Positions 1 through 8,700 of a DNA stretch of 64,000 nucleotides are shown one piece after another; the stretch's first letter is position 1; every line of letters begins with the position of its first letter. This DNA comes from an uncultured Roseobacter sp. (GTDB lineage: Bacteria > Pseudomonadota > Alphaproteobacteria > Rhodobacterales > Rhodobacteraceae): the NCBI RefSeq assembly GCF_947496515.1, contig NZ_CANMDB010000009.1, forward strand, positions 1 through 64,000. The letters are read 5' to 3'. Made by a program: the position numbers and the translations under genes. The notes beneath the pieces are model-generated. The model did not search any database. It had not been told where the DNA came from and was given only the letters and a program-made list of their open reading frames with translations.

Positions 1-116
1 CAGATCTGCCGCGGGGTCAGATCCCAACTCGTCAAATCCCCCGCCTCCAACTTCAGCTTCTGAGCCGAATCAGAGGAGATATAAAGTTCGGGGATCGGCG
101 CCAGGTTGCCAAGCAT
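1..116 (-). CDS. Partial unknown protein, N-terminus only
   Basis: An open frame runs leftward off the window edge, so only the first 38 or so residues are visible (MLGNLAPIPELYISSDSAQ and onward). I chose the ATG at 116 because AAGGA lies eight bases upstream of it. An upstream in-frame ATG at 137 has no such site. The fragment has no signal peptide and no motif I recognise. It is transcribed away from the cyclodipeptide synthase cluster, so the two units are divergent. The call rests only on an open frame plus a ribosome-binding site at the window end. Confidence 0.4.
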   Translation of the reverse strand, partial: MLGNLAPIPELYISSDSAQKLKLEAGDLTSWDLTPRQI

Positions 117-684
117 CAGGAAAGTCCTTCGTATCATGTCGGATTGGGATCGGGGGCCATGCAAGCTCCGAAATTCAAGGCCAGATACACCGCAGGCGTG
201 AACAAAATCCAGTAAATCTTCGAAAAACCGGATGTTAGCCTTAATGCCACTTGGTAAACGCCGCCAAGCCTGTTTGGTTTTGCCAGTTTATCGCCCCGAA
301 AAGACGCCGACATAGCTTACCGGGCCAGATCCGAGGCTGCCCCGGAGCTGGCTGTCATCATCGGACGGTGCTGAAACCGGCCCGGGACGGTCACCTCGCC
401 GACGATGCCGGGAAAGATGGAGTTCGGATCTTGGCCTGAATGCTTAAATAATAGTCGCTCAGTGTACTATTTATGCGGGAAAGTCAGCCAGTTCCTTTTT
501 GATCGAAAACGTGGCCCTGCTCCCTCTTCCCGGAGCGTTTTTGTCGGCGAATAGACGCGCATAACGGGTACCTTCGGAGATCATAACGATTGACTTAAAA
601 AGACACCCGGAAGTATAACGTTAATGACTAAATTTTTTCTAAATCATTTCAGTAATTTATATTTGCCAGTATAAGGAATACCCG
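117..684. other. Gene-free intergenic region upstream of the CDPS cluster
   Basis: About 570 bases separate the truncated leftward gene from the cyclodipeptide synthase gene. The last 240 bases are much richer in A and T than the surrounding coding sequence. They hold a sigma70-like promoter at 590-619 and an AT-rich untranslated leader. A 62-codon open frame at 251-439 shows no coding features. Nothing else is recognisable. Confidence 0.6.
590..619 (+). promoter_or_regulatory. Sigma70-type promoter for the CDPS-NRPS unit
   Basis: TTGACT at 590-595 and TATAAC at 614-619 are separated by 18 bases, a good match to the -35/-10 consensus. They lie about 65 bases upstream of the ATG at 685, which is preceded by AAGGAA. 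This is the only convincing promoter before the four-gene unit and could drive all of it. Prediction from sequence only. Confidence 0.55.
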
Positions 685-1464
685 ATGTATAGCGCTCGTT
701 TAGTAAATTCCTCCATGTACACCGAAGCTGATCGTGCCAAAGTCTCCACGCTCTTGCCTGCGACCGAATGCACGCTGACCGGGATGGGGGGCGTGCTGTC
801 GAACCGGTCCGGCGATTTCGAGCTTGATGGCCGGGATGCCTGGATTTTCATCAGTATCAAAAACCGCAGCTTCAATCGCGGCTACATCGACCGCTTTATC
901 GACATGTGTGAGGCGCAGGGGCTGAACGGATACATCTGCCCGGTCGATGACCCTTACCGCTACAACAGCATGGCGGAATTGCGCCGCGATGATCTTCCCC
1001 AGCAGGAGGAGGACAAGATCGGGCGGCTGTCCACGGACATCACGCGCATGGTGCAGAAGGCGCTGAATGGTAAAAGATCCACGCGGGTCAGCATCGTCAA
1101 ATGGCGCGATCTCGAAGAGAAGACGCCCGCCGTCTACCGCGCCGAACTGACCAAGGCCTTCCACGACCGGACGGCGATCCGGGACATCCTCTACGATCAC
1201 ATCAGCTCCGTCAAACCTATCGAAACGGAACGGGATTTCGAGCGGTACGCCGAATTCTTCCTGTGCGAGGTACCGGTCCTGATGCACACCTACTACTGCA
1301 ACGGAGCCACTCTGGACATCTACCCCGGCCCGCAGCCCAAATTCTTCTGGCAGATCGAGCTGGGCGTGTTTGAGCGCGAGTTGCCCGAACTGACAGCGCT
1401 GACCCGCGGCCAGCGCCCCATGCTTTATCTGGATACGCATCACCGACCCAAACTCAAGGCGTGA
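685..1464 (+). CDS. tRNA-dependent cyclodipeptide synthase (CDPS) homologue
   Basis: CDPSs take two aminoacyl-tRNAs and form a cyclodipeptide through a seryl-enzyme intermediate. This 259-residue protein has the usual length. Compared with AlbC from memory, FISIKNRSFN at 55-64 matches the catalytic-serine motif, making Ser57 the probable nucleophile. The segment from about 133 to 172 (VSIVKWRDLEEKTP, then AFHDRTAIRDIL) follows the AlbC helical region. FFLCEVPVL at 191-199 matches the YxxxE(x)P motif, with Glu195 equivalent to Glu182 but Phe191 in place of Tyr178. DIYPG at 211-215 supplies the Tyr202-Pro203 equivalents. The ATG at 685 has AAGGAA six bases upstream. It is the first gene of a tightly coupled unit with a GNAT, a racemase and an A-T-TE enzyme. 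The family call is fairly sure; the product is unknown. Confidence 0.82.
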   Translation: MYSARLVNSSMYTEADRAKVSTLLPATECTLTGMGGVLSNRSGDFELDGRDAWIFISIKNRSFNRGYIDRFIDMCEAQGLNGYICPVDDPYRYNSMAELRRDDLPQQEEDKIGRLSTDITRMVQKALNGKRSTRVSIVKWRDLEEKTPAVYRAELTKAFHDRTAIRDILYDHISSVKPIETERDFERYAEFFLCEVPVLMHTYYCNGATLDIYPGPQPKFFWQIELGVFERELPELTALTRGQRPMLYLDTHHRPKLKA

Positions 1465-1469
1465 TCGGC

Positions 1470-2264
1470 ATGACAGTGAAAGAGAGAGCTGCGCTTTGCG
1501 CAGACGATGTGCTTGACGGTCACTTTACCCTGGTGTCGTTGCCCGGGATGATCGACGCGATCAGCCTTGAGGGTGCGCGCGGCTGGACCTCCCCCAATCC
1601 GCATCCGGTGCTCAGCCTGATGCAGTGGACGACGACCAATACCGATCTGGCCGCCGCGGCGCTCGACAGCGCGCTGGAGCGATTTCGCGAAAAGGGTCAC
1701 GGCTTCGATTGGATGACAGGCCCGAAATGCGCGCATCTTATCCCGCTGTTGCAGGGAAAGGGCTTCATTGAACCCTCGCTTGACGTCGCTGCGATGGTTT
1801 GTGCGATCCCCCGGGATGTGGAGGCGCCGGTCCCGGCTGGCATCCGTATTTCCAGGATCGACGACCCCGAGGATTTGCGCGTGGCACGGGTCATGGCGCG
1901 TGGTTTTGATGTCCCGGCAGAGGTCGGCATCATCTTTCACCATGCCTATCTGACGCCATCACCGGTGCAGACATCGGAGGTCTTCGCGGCTTTTGCCGAT
2001 GATGATGACGACCCCGTTGGCGTTGGCTACCTGTCCTATATGGCGGATGAACGCTCCGTGCTGCTGCGTGTGTCCAGTGTGCTCGAGAGCCACCGGGGCA
2101 GGGGCATCTACCGGGCGCTCGTCACCCACCGTCTGGCGGCAGCGGCGGCGCAGGGCAGGACGCAGATGTTTGTCCACGCCTATTCGGACGGCTCGCGCGC
2201 GGCCCTCGAAGACCTCGGGTTTGAACGTATTGGAACACTGCAGCTTCATCGCTGGAGGCCCTGA
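1470..2264 (+). CDS. GNAT-family N-acyltransferase of the CDPS cluster
   Basis: The protein has about 264 residues. Its C-terminal half has a GNAT fold signature: the strand VLLRVSSVL, then the acetyl-CoA pyrophosphate loop HRGRGIYRAL (the R/Q-x-x-G-x-G/A motif), and later ALEDLGFERIGTLQLH, the usual end of such domains. The N-terminal half may be a degenerate GNAT repeat, as in tandem GNATs. An in-frame GTG at 1461 overlaps the CDPS stop codon, but I prefer the ATG at 1470. The gene follows the CDPS without a gap and ends two bases before the racemase gene. It may acylate the cluster's product, confer self-protection, or act on a precursor. The substrate cannot be read from sequence. Confidence 0.75.
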   Translation: MTVKERAALCADDVLDGHFTLVSLPGMIDAISLEGARGWTSPNPHPVLSLMQWTTTNTDLAAAALDSALERFREKGHGFDWMTGPKCAHLIPLLQGKGFIEPSLDVAAMVCAIPRDVEAPVPAGIRISRIDDPEDLRVARVMARGFDVPAEVGIIFHHAYLTPSPVQTSEVFAAFADDDDDPVGVGYLSYMADERSVLLRVSSVLESHRGRGIYRALVTHRLAAAAAQGRTQMFVHAYSDGSRAALEDLGFERIGTLQLHRWRP

Positions 2265-2266
2265 CC

Positions 2267-3022
2267 ATGGCACATATCCGGGTGGTAACACCGGTCATTC
2301 CCACAGGTCTGACGAAGGCGGAGGATTTCGAGGGTATTCTTGCGACTGAGGATACCGTTGATTTCGTTGAGATCGACAGGGGGCCGGCCTCTATCGAATC
2401 CGGGTTTGACGAGATGTTGGCCTCCGCCGGGACGGTCGCAAAGATCATCGAGGCCGAAGCTGCGGGGGTCGATGCTGTGGTCATTGACTGTATGGATGAT
2501 CCCGGGTTGCGGGCAGGGCGCGAAAGCGTCTCCATCCCCGTGCTGGGGCCGGGCGAGGCGTCGATGAACCTCGCCTGCATGCTCGGGCATCGGTTCAGTG
2601 TTTTGTCGGTACTGGCCAACATGCGCGTCCTTTTCGAGACCCACGCGCGGCTCTATGGGGCGTGGGACAAATATGCCTCGACCCGCTCGGTGGAGATCCC
2701 AGTGCGGGATCTGCATGCCCAATCGGATCTGCTGAAATCCAACCTGCTGGAACAAGCCCTGCTGGCGCTGACGCAGGACGGTGCGGATACGATCATTCTG
2801 GGCTGTACCGGCATGCTCGGTGTGGCACACAACCTGCAGACAGATCTGCAACGCGCGGGATGGGATGTTCCGGTCATCGACCCGATCCCGGTGACGATCC
2901 GGCTGGCCAAGCTGCTTGTGCAAAGCGGGATCAGTCATTCCAAGGCGGTCTATCCCACGCCGCGAAAGAAACTGATGCAAGGGTACGACGGTTCTGCGTT
3001 GGAGGCGTTCCGTGGCTCATAG
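2267..3022 (+). CDS. Asp/Glu/hydantoin racemase-family enzyme
   Basis: This 251-residue protein belongs to the cofactor-independent two-cysteine racemase superfamily (aspartate, glutamate and hydantoin racemases, maleate isomerase). Both catalytic cysteines are visible: Cys75 in IDCMDDPGL and Cys180 in ILGCTGM. PVLGPGEA at 91-98 and the DPGL segment are more like hydantoin racemase (HyuE) than MurI. It starts two bases after the GNAT stop, and its last codons overlap the NRPS-like gene by 11 bases, so it is translationally coupled. Enzymes of this type invert a carbon next to a carbonyl. In this setting a cyclodipeptide, a cyclic diamide resembling a hydantoin, or a free amino acid are possible substrates (inference). 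Confidence 0.82.
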   Translation: MAHIRVVTPVIPTGLTKAEDFEGILATEDTVDFVEIDRGPASIESGFDEMLASAGTVAKIIEAEAAGVDAVVIDCMDDPGLRAGRESVSIPVLGPGEASMNLACMLGHRFSVLSVLANMRVLFETHARLYGAWDKYASTRSVEIPVRDLHAQSDLLKSNLLEQALLALTQDGADTIILGCTGMLGVAHNLQTDLQRAGWDVPVIDPIPVTIRLAKLLVQSGISHSKAVYPTPRKKLMQGYDGSALEAFRGS

Positions 3023-5570
3023 CGTGCAGGAACGGATCCCCGAAGCCTTTCCCTCCGAGGTGGGCCACGAAACACTTGGAGCGCTGGTACGCGCGGCGCT
3101 GTCAGTCTCTCCTGATCAGGTCGCACTACGGTATGCCGGTGCGGAAAAGACCTGTGGCGCCGTTCTTGCGGATGCGGACCGCGTGGCCGAGCGGCTCGCC
3201 GCGCTCGGCATTGGCGCGGGCGAACCCGTTGTGCTGGAGATGGAGCATTCCTTTGAGATGGTGGCCGCGCTCTGCGGTATCCTGCTTGCGGGCGGTGCGG
3301 CGGTGCCGGTGGATCCGAAACTGCCGGTCGAGCGGCGACGCGCCATCTTCTCCGATGTCGATCCAAGGCTCTATATCGAGTTGTCCGAGGACGGGCTCTC
3401 TCCGGAGATCAAGACTCGCAGCAGCCACATCGGAGCTCACCCGGGGCTGGCCTTCATCGTCTATACCTCCGGTTCCAGCGGTGGTCCGAAAGGTGTGGAA
3501 ATCACCCATGATGCCTATGTGGGGCGCCTGAAACATATCATCTCGTCCAACCCCACAGCCCCCGAGGATGTCGATCTGATCTGGACCCCGTCGAGCTTCA
3601 TCGGGATGCTGGACGAGGTTTTCTTTCCGTTTCTCAAGCACATTCCCGCGGTTATCGCGAGCCCTGCGGCGCGGTCCGATCCCCGTGCCTTTGCCGATCT
3701 TGTCGCCCGTGAGAAAATCACCACCTTCCGGATCACGCCCAGCCTTCTGGATGTGTTCCTGACCCCGGTGACCGCGGAAAAGCTGCAGGGCCTGCGCGCG
3801 ATCTATGCCAGCGGCGAGACGATGTCGGACGCCGTGCAAAAAAAGGTTCACGATCTCATACCGGCAACCATCATAGGGTTTTACGGCGCCACCGAAGCGC
3901 CGGGCATCGCCTATCACGTCTACGACCGGGATGCGGATCCGCTCACCTCGACGGTCTGTACGCCGCAGGATTTCACCCGGCTACGGTTTGTCGATGCGAC
4001 GGGTGCCGATGTCCCGACAGGGCAGACCGGGGAAATCTGGATCGGTGGTCTGGCCGTGGCGCAGGGCTACTGGCGCAAACCCGAGCTGACGGATGAGACC
4101 TTTGTGCAGGCGCAGGGTGTCTCATGGTACCGCACGGGTGATCTGGGCCGGCGGCTGGAGGACGGCCGCTTTGAGGTTCTGGGCCGCGCCAACCTGAACG
4201 AGGTCAACATCCTCGGGGTTCGCGTCAACATTCCAGAAGTCCGGGAGGTCCTGTGCGGGCTGGACGGGGTCACGGAAACCTGGGTTAGCATTGTGGAGAT
4301 GTCACCGGGCGAGGATCCGGTGCTCGTGGGTCATTGTGTGACGCAGGACATCGCGGGGTTTGATCCCGACGCGCTCAGGACAACGCTGGCCGCCCGTTTG
4401 CCAACGGCGGCGGTGCCACGGCTCTTGCTGGGTCGGGAGAGCTTTCCGCTGACCGCCAATGGCAAGCTGGATGCGATGGCGCTGAAGCAGGAGGCACACG
4501 ACCTTCTGACGACGCATCCCGCCCCAGCCGATGCAAATGCAGGGGATGTGCCCCTCTCCGATCAGGCCAATGTGCTGCTCCCACTGGTGCTTGAGGTCGC
4601 AGAGGAAACCCTGAAGACATCCGGTGTGACGGCGCGGGACAACTTCTTTGTGCTTGGCGGCAACTCCCTGCTCGCGGTTCAGTTCGCCCTGCTGATCAGC
4701 GAGCGGTTGGACCTCGAACTGACCAGCACGCTGATCTTCAACACCGCCAATTTCGGCGAGGTGGCCGAGACCATCGCCAGCGGGCGCTCCGAGAAAGTCT
4801 CGCCCCTGCGGCTGCTGCGGGCGGGTGCCGAGGGTGCGCCGCCGCTCTTCACCATCAACGCCATCGGCGCCTATGTCCGGCTCTCGCGGCAACTGCAGGC
4901 GCAGGGGACCGTCTATAACCTCAACCTCTTCGGCCTGACCAACGAGGTGGTCGACCGGATCGACAGGCTGACATTGCAGGACATCGCTCAGCGGTTTGCC
5001 GATGCGGTGCTGGAGGCGCATCCGACCGGCCCATGGCGGCTCATGGCCTTTTGTCAGGACGGGTGTCTGGCGGTTGAAATCGGGCGCATTCTGCAGGCAC
5101 GCAATCAGGGATCGTGCAGCCTGTTGTTGATCGATACCTTCTTTCTGGACCACAAGTTCAATTTCAGGATGCTGATCTCCCGCGCCATCGACATGGGCCC
5201 GTCCTATTTTTTCCAGAAGTTCAGAAACAGGTTCCTTGGCAAGCCGCCGGACCAGAAGCCAAAAGAAATCTCCGTCGAACAACGCGCCGCCCAGCTGGAG
5301 AAATCCCAGAATGACGGCCGCCTCTACCGACGGTACATGGAATTCTTCATGTCCTATCAGCCGACCTCTTTCGAGGGGCCGATCGTGCTGTTTGTCTCAA
5401 CCGAATGGCGGCACGTGCGGCTCGACGGGATCCGCGAGATGGCCAGGAACGGCCTTGTGGTCAAAGACCTGCCCGGTCGTCACGGCGCGATTTTCTCTCC
5501 ACAAACACTGCCCGTCCTGGCCAATGCCGTCGATGGCAGCCTGGAGGATTTATCGGCGCAGGGCCACTGA
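3012..5570 (+). CDS. NRPS-like A-T-TE tridomain synthetase
   Basis: This 852-residue enzyme lacks a condensation domain. Residues about 20-500 form an adenylation domain: A3 YTSGSSGGPKG, A5 GFYGATEAPG, A7 YRTGDLG and A10 PLTANGKLD. In A4 the Asp that normally holds the alpha-amine (Asp235 of GrsA) is Ile197 (SFIGMLDEV). A thiolation domain follows with phosphopantetheine Ser552 in GGNSLL. The thioesterase (about 600-845) has AFCQDG where GxSxG is expected, giving Cys681 with Asp708 and His824. The 27-residue Cys-Asp spacing matches SrfA-TE. The GTG start at 3012 has GGAGG six bases upstream and overlaps the racemase gene. Known A-T-TE enzymes such as TdiA, AtrA and RalA activate aromatic alpha-keto acids, and the lost Asp235 fits a keto or hydroxy acid here. 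The substrate is not known. Confidence 0.88.
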   Translation: MAHSVQERIPEAFPSEVGHETLGALVRAALSVSPDQVALRYAGAEKTCGAVLADADRVAERLAALGIGAGEPVVLEMEHSFEMVAALCGILLAGGAAVPVDPKLPVERRRAIFSDVDPRLYIELSEDGLSPEIKTRSSHIGAHPGLAFIVYTSGSSGGPKGVEITHDAYVGRLKHIISSNPTAPEDVDLIWTPSSFIGMLDEVFFPFLKHIPAVIASPAARSDPRAFADLVAREKITTFRITPSLLDVFLTPVTAEKLQGLRAIYASGETMSDAVQKKVHDLIPATIIGFYGATEAPGIAYHVYDRDADPLTSTVCTPQDFTRLRFVDATGADVPTGQTGEIWIGGLAVAQGYWRKPELTDETFVQAQGVSWYRTGDLGRRLEDGRFEVLGRANLNEVNILGVRVNIPEVREVLCGLDGVTETWVSIVEMSPGEDPVLVGHCVTQDIAGFDPDALRTTLAARLPTAAVPRLLLGRESFPLTANGKLDAMALKQEAHDLLTTHPAPADANAGDVPLSDQANVLLPLVLEVAEETLKTSGVTARDNFFVLGGNSLLAVQFALLISERLDLELTSTLIFNTANFGEVAETIASGRSEKVSPLRLLRAGAEGAPPLFTINAIGAYVRLSRQLQAQGTVYNLNLFGLTNEVVDRIDRLTLQDIAQRFADAVLEAHPTGPWRLMAFCQDGCLAVEIGRILQARNQGSCSLLLIDTFFLDHKFNFRMLISRAIDMGPSYFFQKFRNRFLGKPPDQKPKEISVEQRAAQLEKSQNDGRLYRRYMEFFMSYQPTSFEGPIVLFVSTEWRHVRLDGIREMARNGLVVKDLPGRHGAIFSPQTLPVLANAVDGSLEDLSAQGH

Positions 5571-5682
5571 TCCGGCAGGCCGCGATTTGATCACTGTGTG
5601 AGCGATACTTGAACGTACCGCTCGGATGTGTCGGGGGATCTGTCGGGAACGAACGCACCTGAGGTCTCGCAGTCTCAAACAC

Positions 5683-5715
5683 AAAAAAAGCGCGGCGCCC
5701 CGAGAGACGCCGCGC
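5683..5715 (-). terminator. Rho-independent terminator of the PA14/beta-helix gene
   Basis: Read on the minus strand, an 8-bp GC stem (5690-5697 paired with 5708-5715, GCGCGGCG with its complement) encloses a 10-base loop. Seven consecutive T residues (5683-5689 as A on the plus strand) follow it. It lies about 20 bases past the stop codon of the 1479-residue protein. It has the right polarity for that gene and not for the converging NRPS-like gene. Confidence 0.85.
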
Positions 5716-5736
5716 CATGGACCAGATTGTTTTCGA

Positions 5737-8700
5737 TCAGAACAGGAAGTTGAGTTCCGGCTCTTCGAGGACCAGAGGGGAGGTGCTGTTGAAGTCACCT
5801 TCTCCGGCGCGCAGCGCATCCCACATCGACCATGGCTCATCGCCCCGCTGACCGGGCTTGCCGATGATGTCATTTGCGGTATCACCGTTCCCGTTGGTGA
5901 TTTCCAGCATCAGCGTGTCCGTCTCGAAGTCGATCACGGTGCGGGCCTTGTAGGCATCGTCCAGACCAACGAAGACGATTTCATCGAACATACCCTGCAG
6001 GGCATCCACATTGATCAGCTCATGCGTGCCAACACCACCGGTGTAGTCGGACAGGTCGATGTTCAGCGTCCCGTCCAGCGAGATGCCGGACTGAACCGGG
6101 CTGCCGGACTGGTCCCAGTAACCGGAGCGGAATTCGCCCAGTGTCGAGAAGCCATCTTCATCGGCCACAAAGCTCAGCGTGGCATTGTCGGCCATCTGCA
6201 TAATGGCGCGGCCATCGCTGTCACCGTCAAACCCGACCCGGGCGTCAGAGCCCACGATGCGCAGCTCGCTGCCGTTCGACAGGATCATCGACGCATCGTC
6301 CGTGGCAAGAATGGCCTGACCGTTGTCGCCCACCTGAATGGTGACGTCACCGTCCACCACACCGGTGTTGGCAAAACGCCCACCTTCGATGTTGACCTCC
6401 AGACGTCCGGCGTCGCCGAAACCGTTGGTCCAGAACTGACCGGCGCCGTCGATGGAGACATGGCCATCGCCACCGCTGGTGGACAGGGTGCCTTTGACTT
6501 CCAGCAGACCGGAGGTCACCGCCAGTTTGCCACCGTCACCCAGATCCAGATCTTCGATCCGCGATGTCAGCGAGCCGTACTGAACCCAGTTGCTGCCAAG
6601 ATCAACCGTGTCGCCATCGGTGGGCAGCTCTTCACTGTCCCAGTTGATGCGGTTGTCCCAACGCACGCCACCGGCAAGGTCATTGGGGATGAAACGGTGC
6701 TCTTCCACCGCGGACCCGTTGTCCAGATCCTGACCGAAACCGGACTGGAAGTAGTTGACGATATCGCTGGCCGTAACCACGTCATCGTACTCGGTGTTGG
6801 ACAGACTCAGGATGTAGTCCATCAGACCTTCAATCGTGGCGGTTTGCCCACCGGTCAGCTCAGCGGCGTACCGCTGGATGGTGGTCTGCATCGCCTGATC
6901 GAAATCCACATCGTCCAGATTGCGATCCATGGCATCTTCTTTCCAGCGCTTGGGATCGGATGCGAGCCAGTTCAGAACCTTTGTATCTTCATAGAAGTAG
7001 GAGGCGTTCTCCTTCTGCGACGTCGCAAAGCGGGTCACTTCCTTGCCGTCCAGACCGTTCGGATCATCCGGATCGCCCAGATGTGCCACGATGTTGTCCA
7101 GCATGGTGCTTTCGTAGCCACCGTTGGTGGTGCCCCAGCCCTGGCCGCCGATGCTCTGCGCTTCCTTAAAGGCACCCGACGTAATCACGTTGTCCGCGAA
7201 ATACGTGAAGTTACCCACGTGGCCAAAGCTCTTGTAGTTGCCGCCCAGAAAGTTCACCGCGACGTTGTTGTCGAGGAAGAGGTTGTCCTCGGCAAAGGCA
7301 CCGCCACGCAGCTGCGCGCCGACGGAAGACGATTCCGACGAGATGTTGTCGCGGAAGGTCACATCACGGGTGTCCCACTGCAGATAGACGTTGTGGCTGA
7401 ACTGGTCAGGCGCACCGCCGGTCCCGTCCATGTTATAGCCGTCTTCCCAGCCGTTGTGGTGGAACACGTTGCCTTCCAGCAGGAGGCCGGTTGAATCCAC
7501 GCCCAGCAGACCCTGGGTGACACCACTACCGTCGTTAAAGTCGATCGTGGCGTAGCTGATCGAGGAATCGTGCAGCGTCACAAACTCACTGCTCCGGATA
7601 CCAAGACCGTCCGATACCAGATCGGTGTCAGTGATCAGAACGTTTTTGCTGTCCTTCACACCCATCCCGCCATGGACTTCGAGGTTTGAGATCACAATGT
7701 TCTCCGACGGCCGTTGCGAGATCGCAATGGTGTTGTCGAGGACGGGCGCAGGCCCCTCACCCCAGGAGGTGATGTGGATCGGATGCAGTTCGCTTTCACC
7801 CATGGCACCGCGACCCGTGACCTTGCCCAGATCGGTGTACTCATAGCCTGCTTCAAACAGCAGCCAGTGCGAGTTGGGATCCTGGTAGTCGGCAGTCAGC
7901 TCGTACCACAGGGTCATGCCCACATCGGTTGCCAGCGCCATATCTTCGCTGCCGCCATACTCGGGATGCTCCATCAGCCACTTGCCGTCGATGTCGCCAA
8001 CCGCAACGCCTTCGCGGGCCGCGATGTCCGACAATGTCAGCGCTTTTTCGTCTTCCGAGACATATACCTTGCGATGGTTGTCGCCGGTTTCCACCACAAC
8101 GTCGCCGTCGCTGTCACGTTCCAGCATGTAGTGCTGACCCATGCCCCAGCCCGCTTCCTGCGTTGGCGCCTGCACGTCAAGCTTCATCGTGCCGGTGGAC
8201 GTGCTGCCATCGGCATAGGTTGTCTTGTACTCCACGGCCAGGGGACCTTCGTGGTCCGTACCGGTCATCACCACGGCGATGGAGTTGTCGGGATTGACGG
8301 TCGCATTGCCGGCAGCGGGCCCTTCGACGATTTCCACCGACGTGATCTGCTTGGCGGTATTCAGCTCCAGCGTCGTGGTGCGCCCGCCGCTGACGGAAAC
8401 GGTTTCACCTGCGCTGTACTCCACTGCCTCAACCCGCACTGGGCCTTCGCCTGTGTCCGATGTGGGCAGACGCGGAGGCGTCGGCTCGGGATCAGTATCG
8501 GTATCGGTATCAGGTTTGGTGTCAGGGTCGGTATCTGTGTCGGTATCAGGTTTGGTGTCGGGATCCGTATCTGTGTCGGTGTCCGGTTTGGTATCGGGAT
8601 CTGTGTCGGTGTCTGTATCGGGTTTCGTTTCCGGCACAACCACGCTGTCGAGGCTGACCATCTCGAACTCGGTATCGGGCCCGGACCAGTCCAGATCCAG

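Noticed and set aside
251-439. 62-codon frame upstream of the promoter
   Set aside because: Arg/His-rich product, no ribosome-binding site, no similarity to any family I know.
700-1443. 247-codon antisense frame over the CDPS gene
   Set aside because: It mirrors the plus-strand gene, has no ribosome-binding site and no family motif; the plus frame has CDPS motifs.
3012-5570. Simple acyl-CoA ligase
   Set aside because: A carrier-protein motif with Ser552 and a full thioesterase domain follow the adenylation domain.
5626-7494. 622-codon plus-strand frame opposite the PA14/beta-helix gene
   Set aside because: Shadow of the minus-strand gene caused by codon bias; the product is His/Val-rich without domains, and the terminator fits the minus strand.
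8480-8640. Tandem GTATCGGTATC-like repeats resembling a CRISPR or microsatellite
   Set aside because: They are the DNA of the DTDTDTDPDTKP linker inside an open frame; there are no unique spacers.
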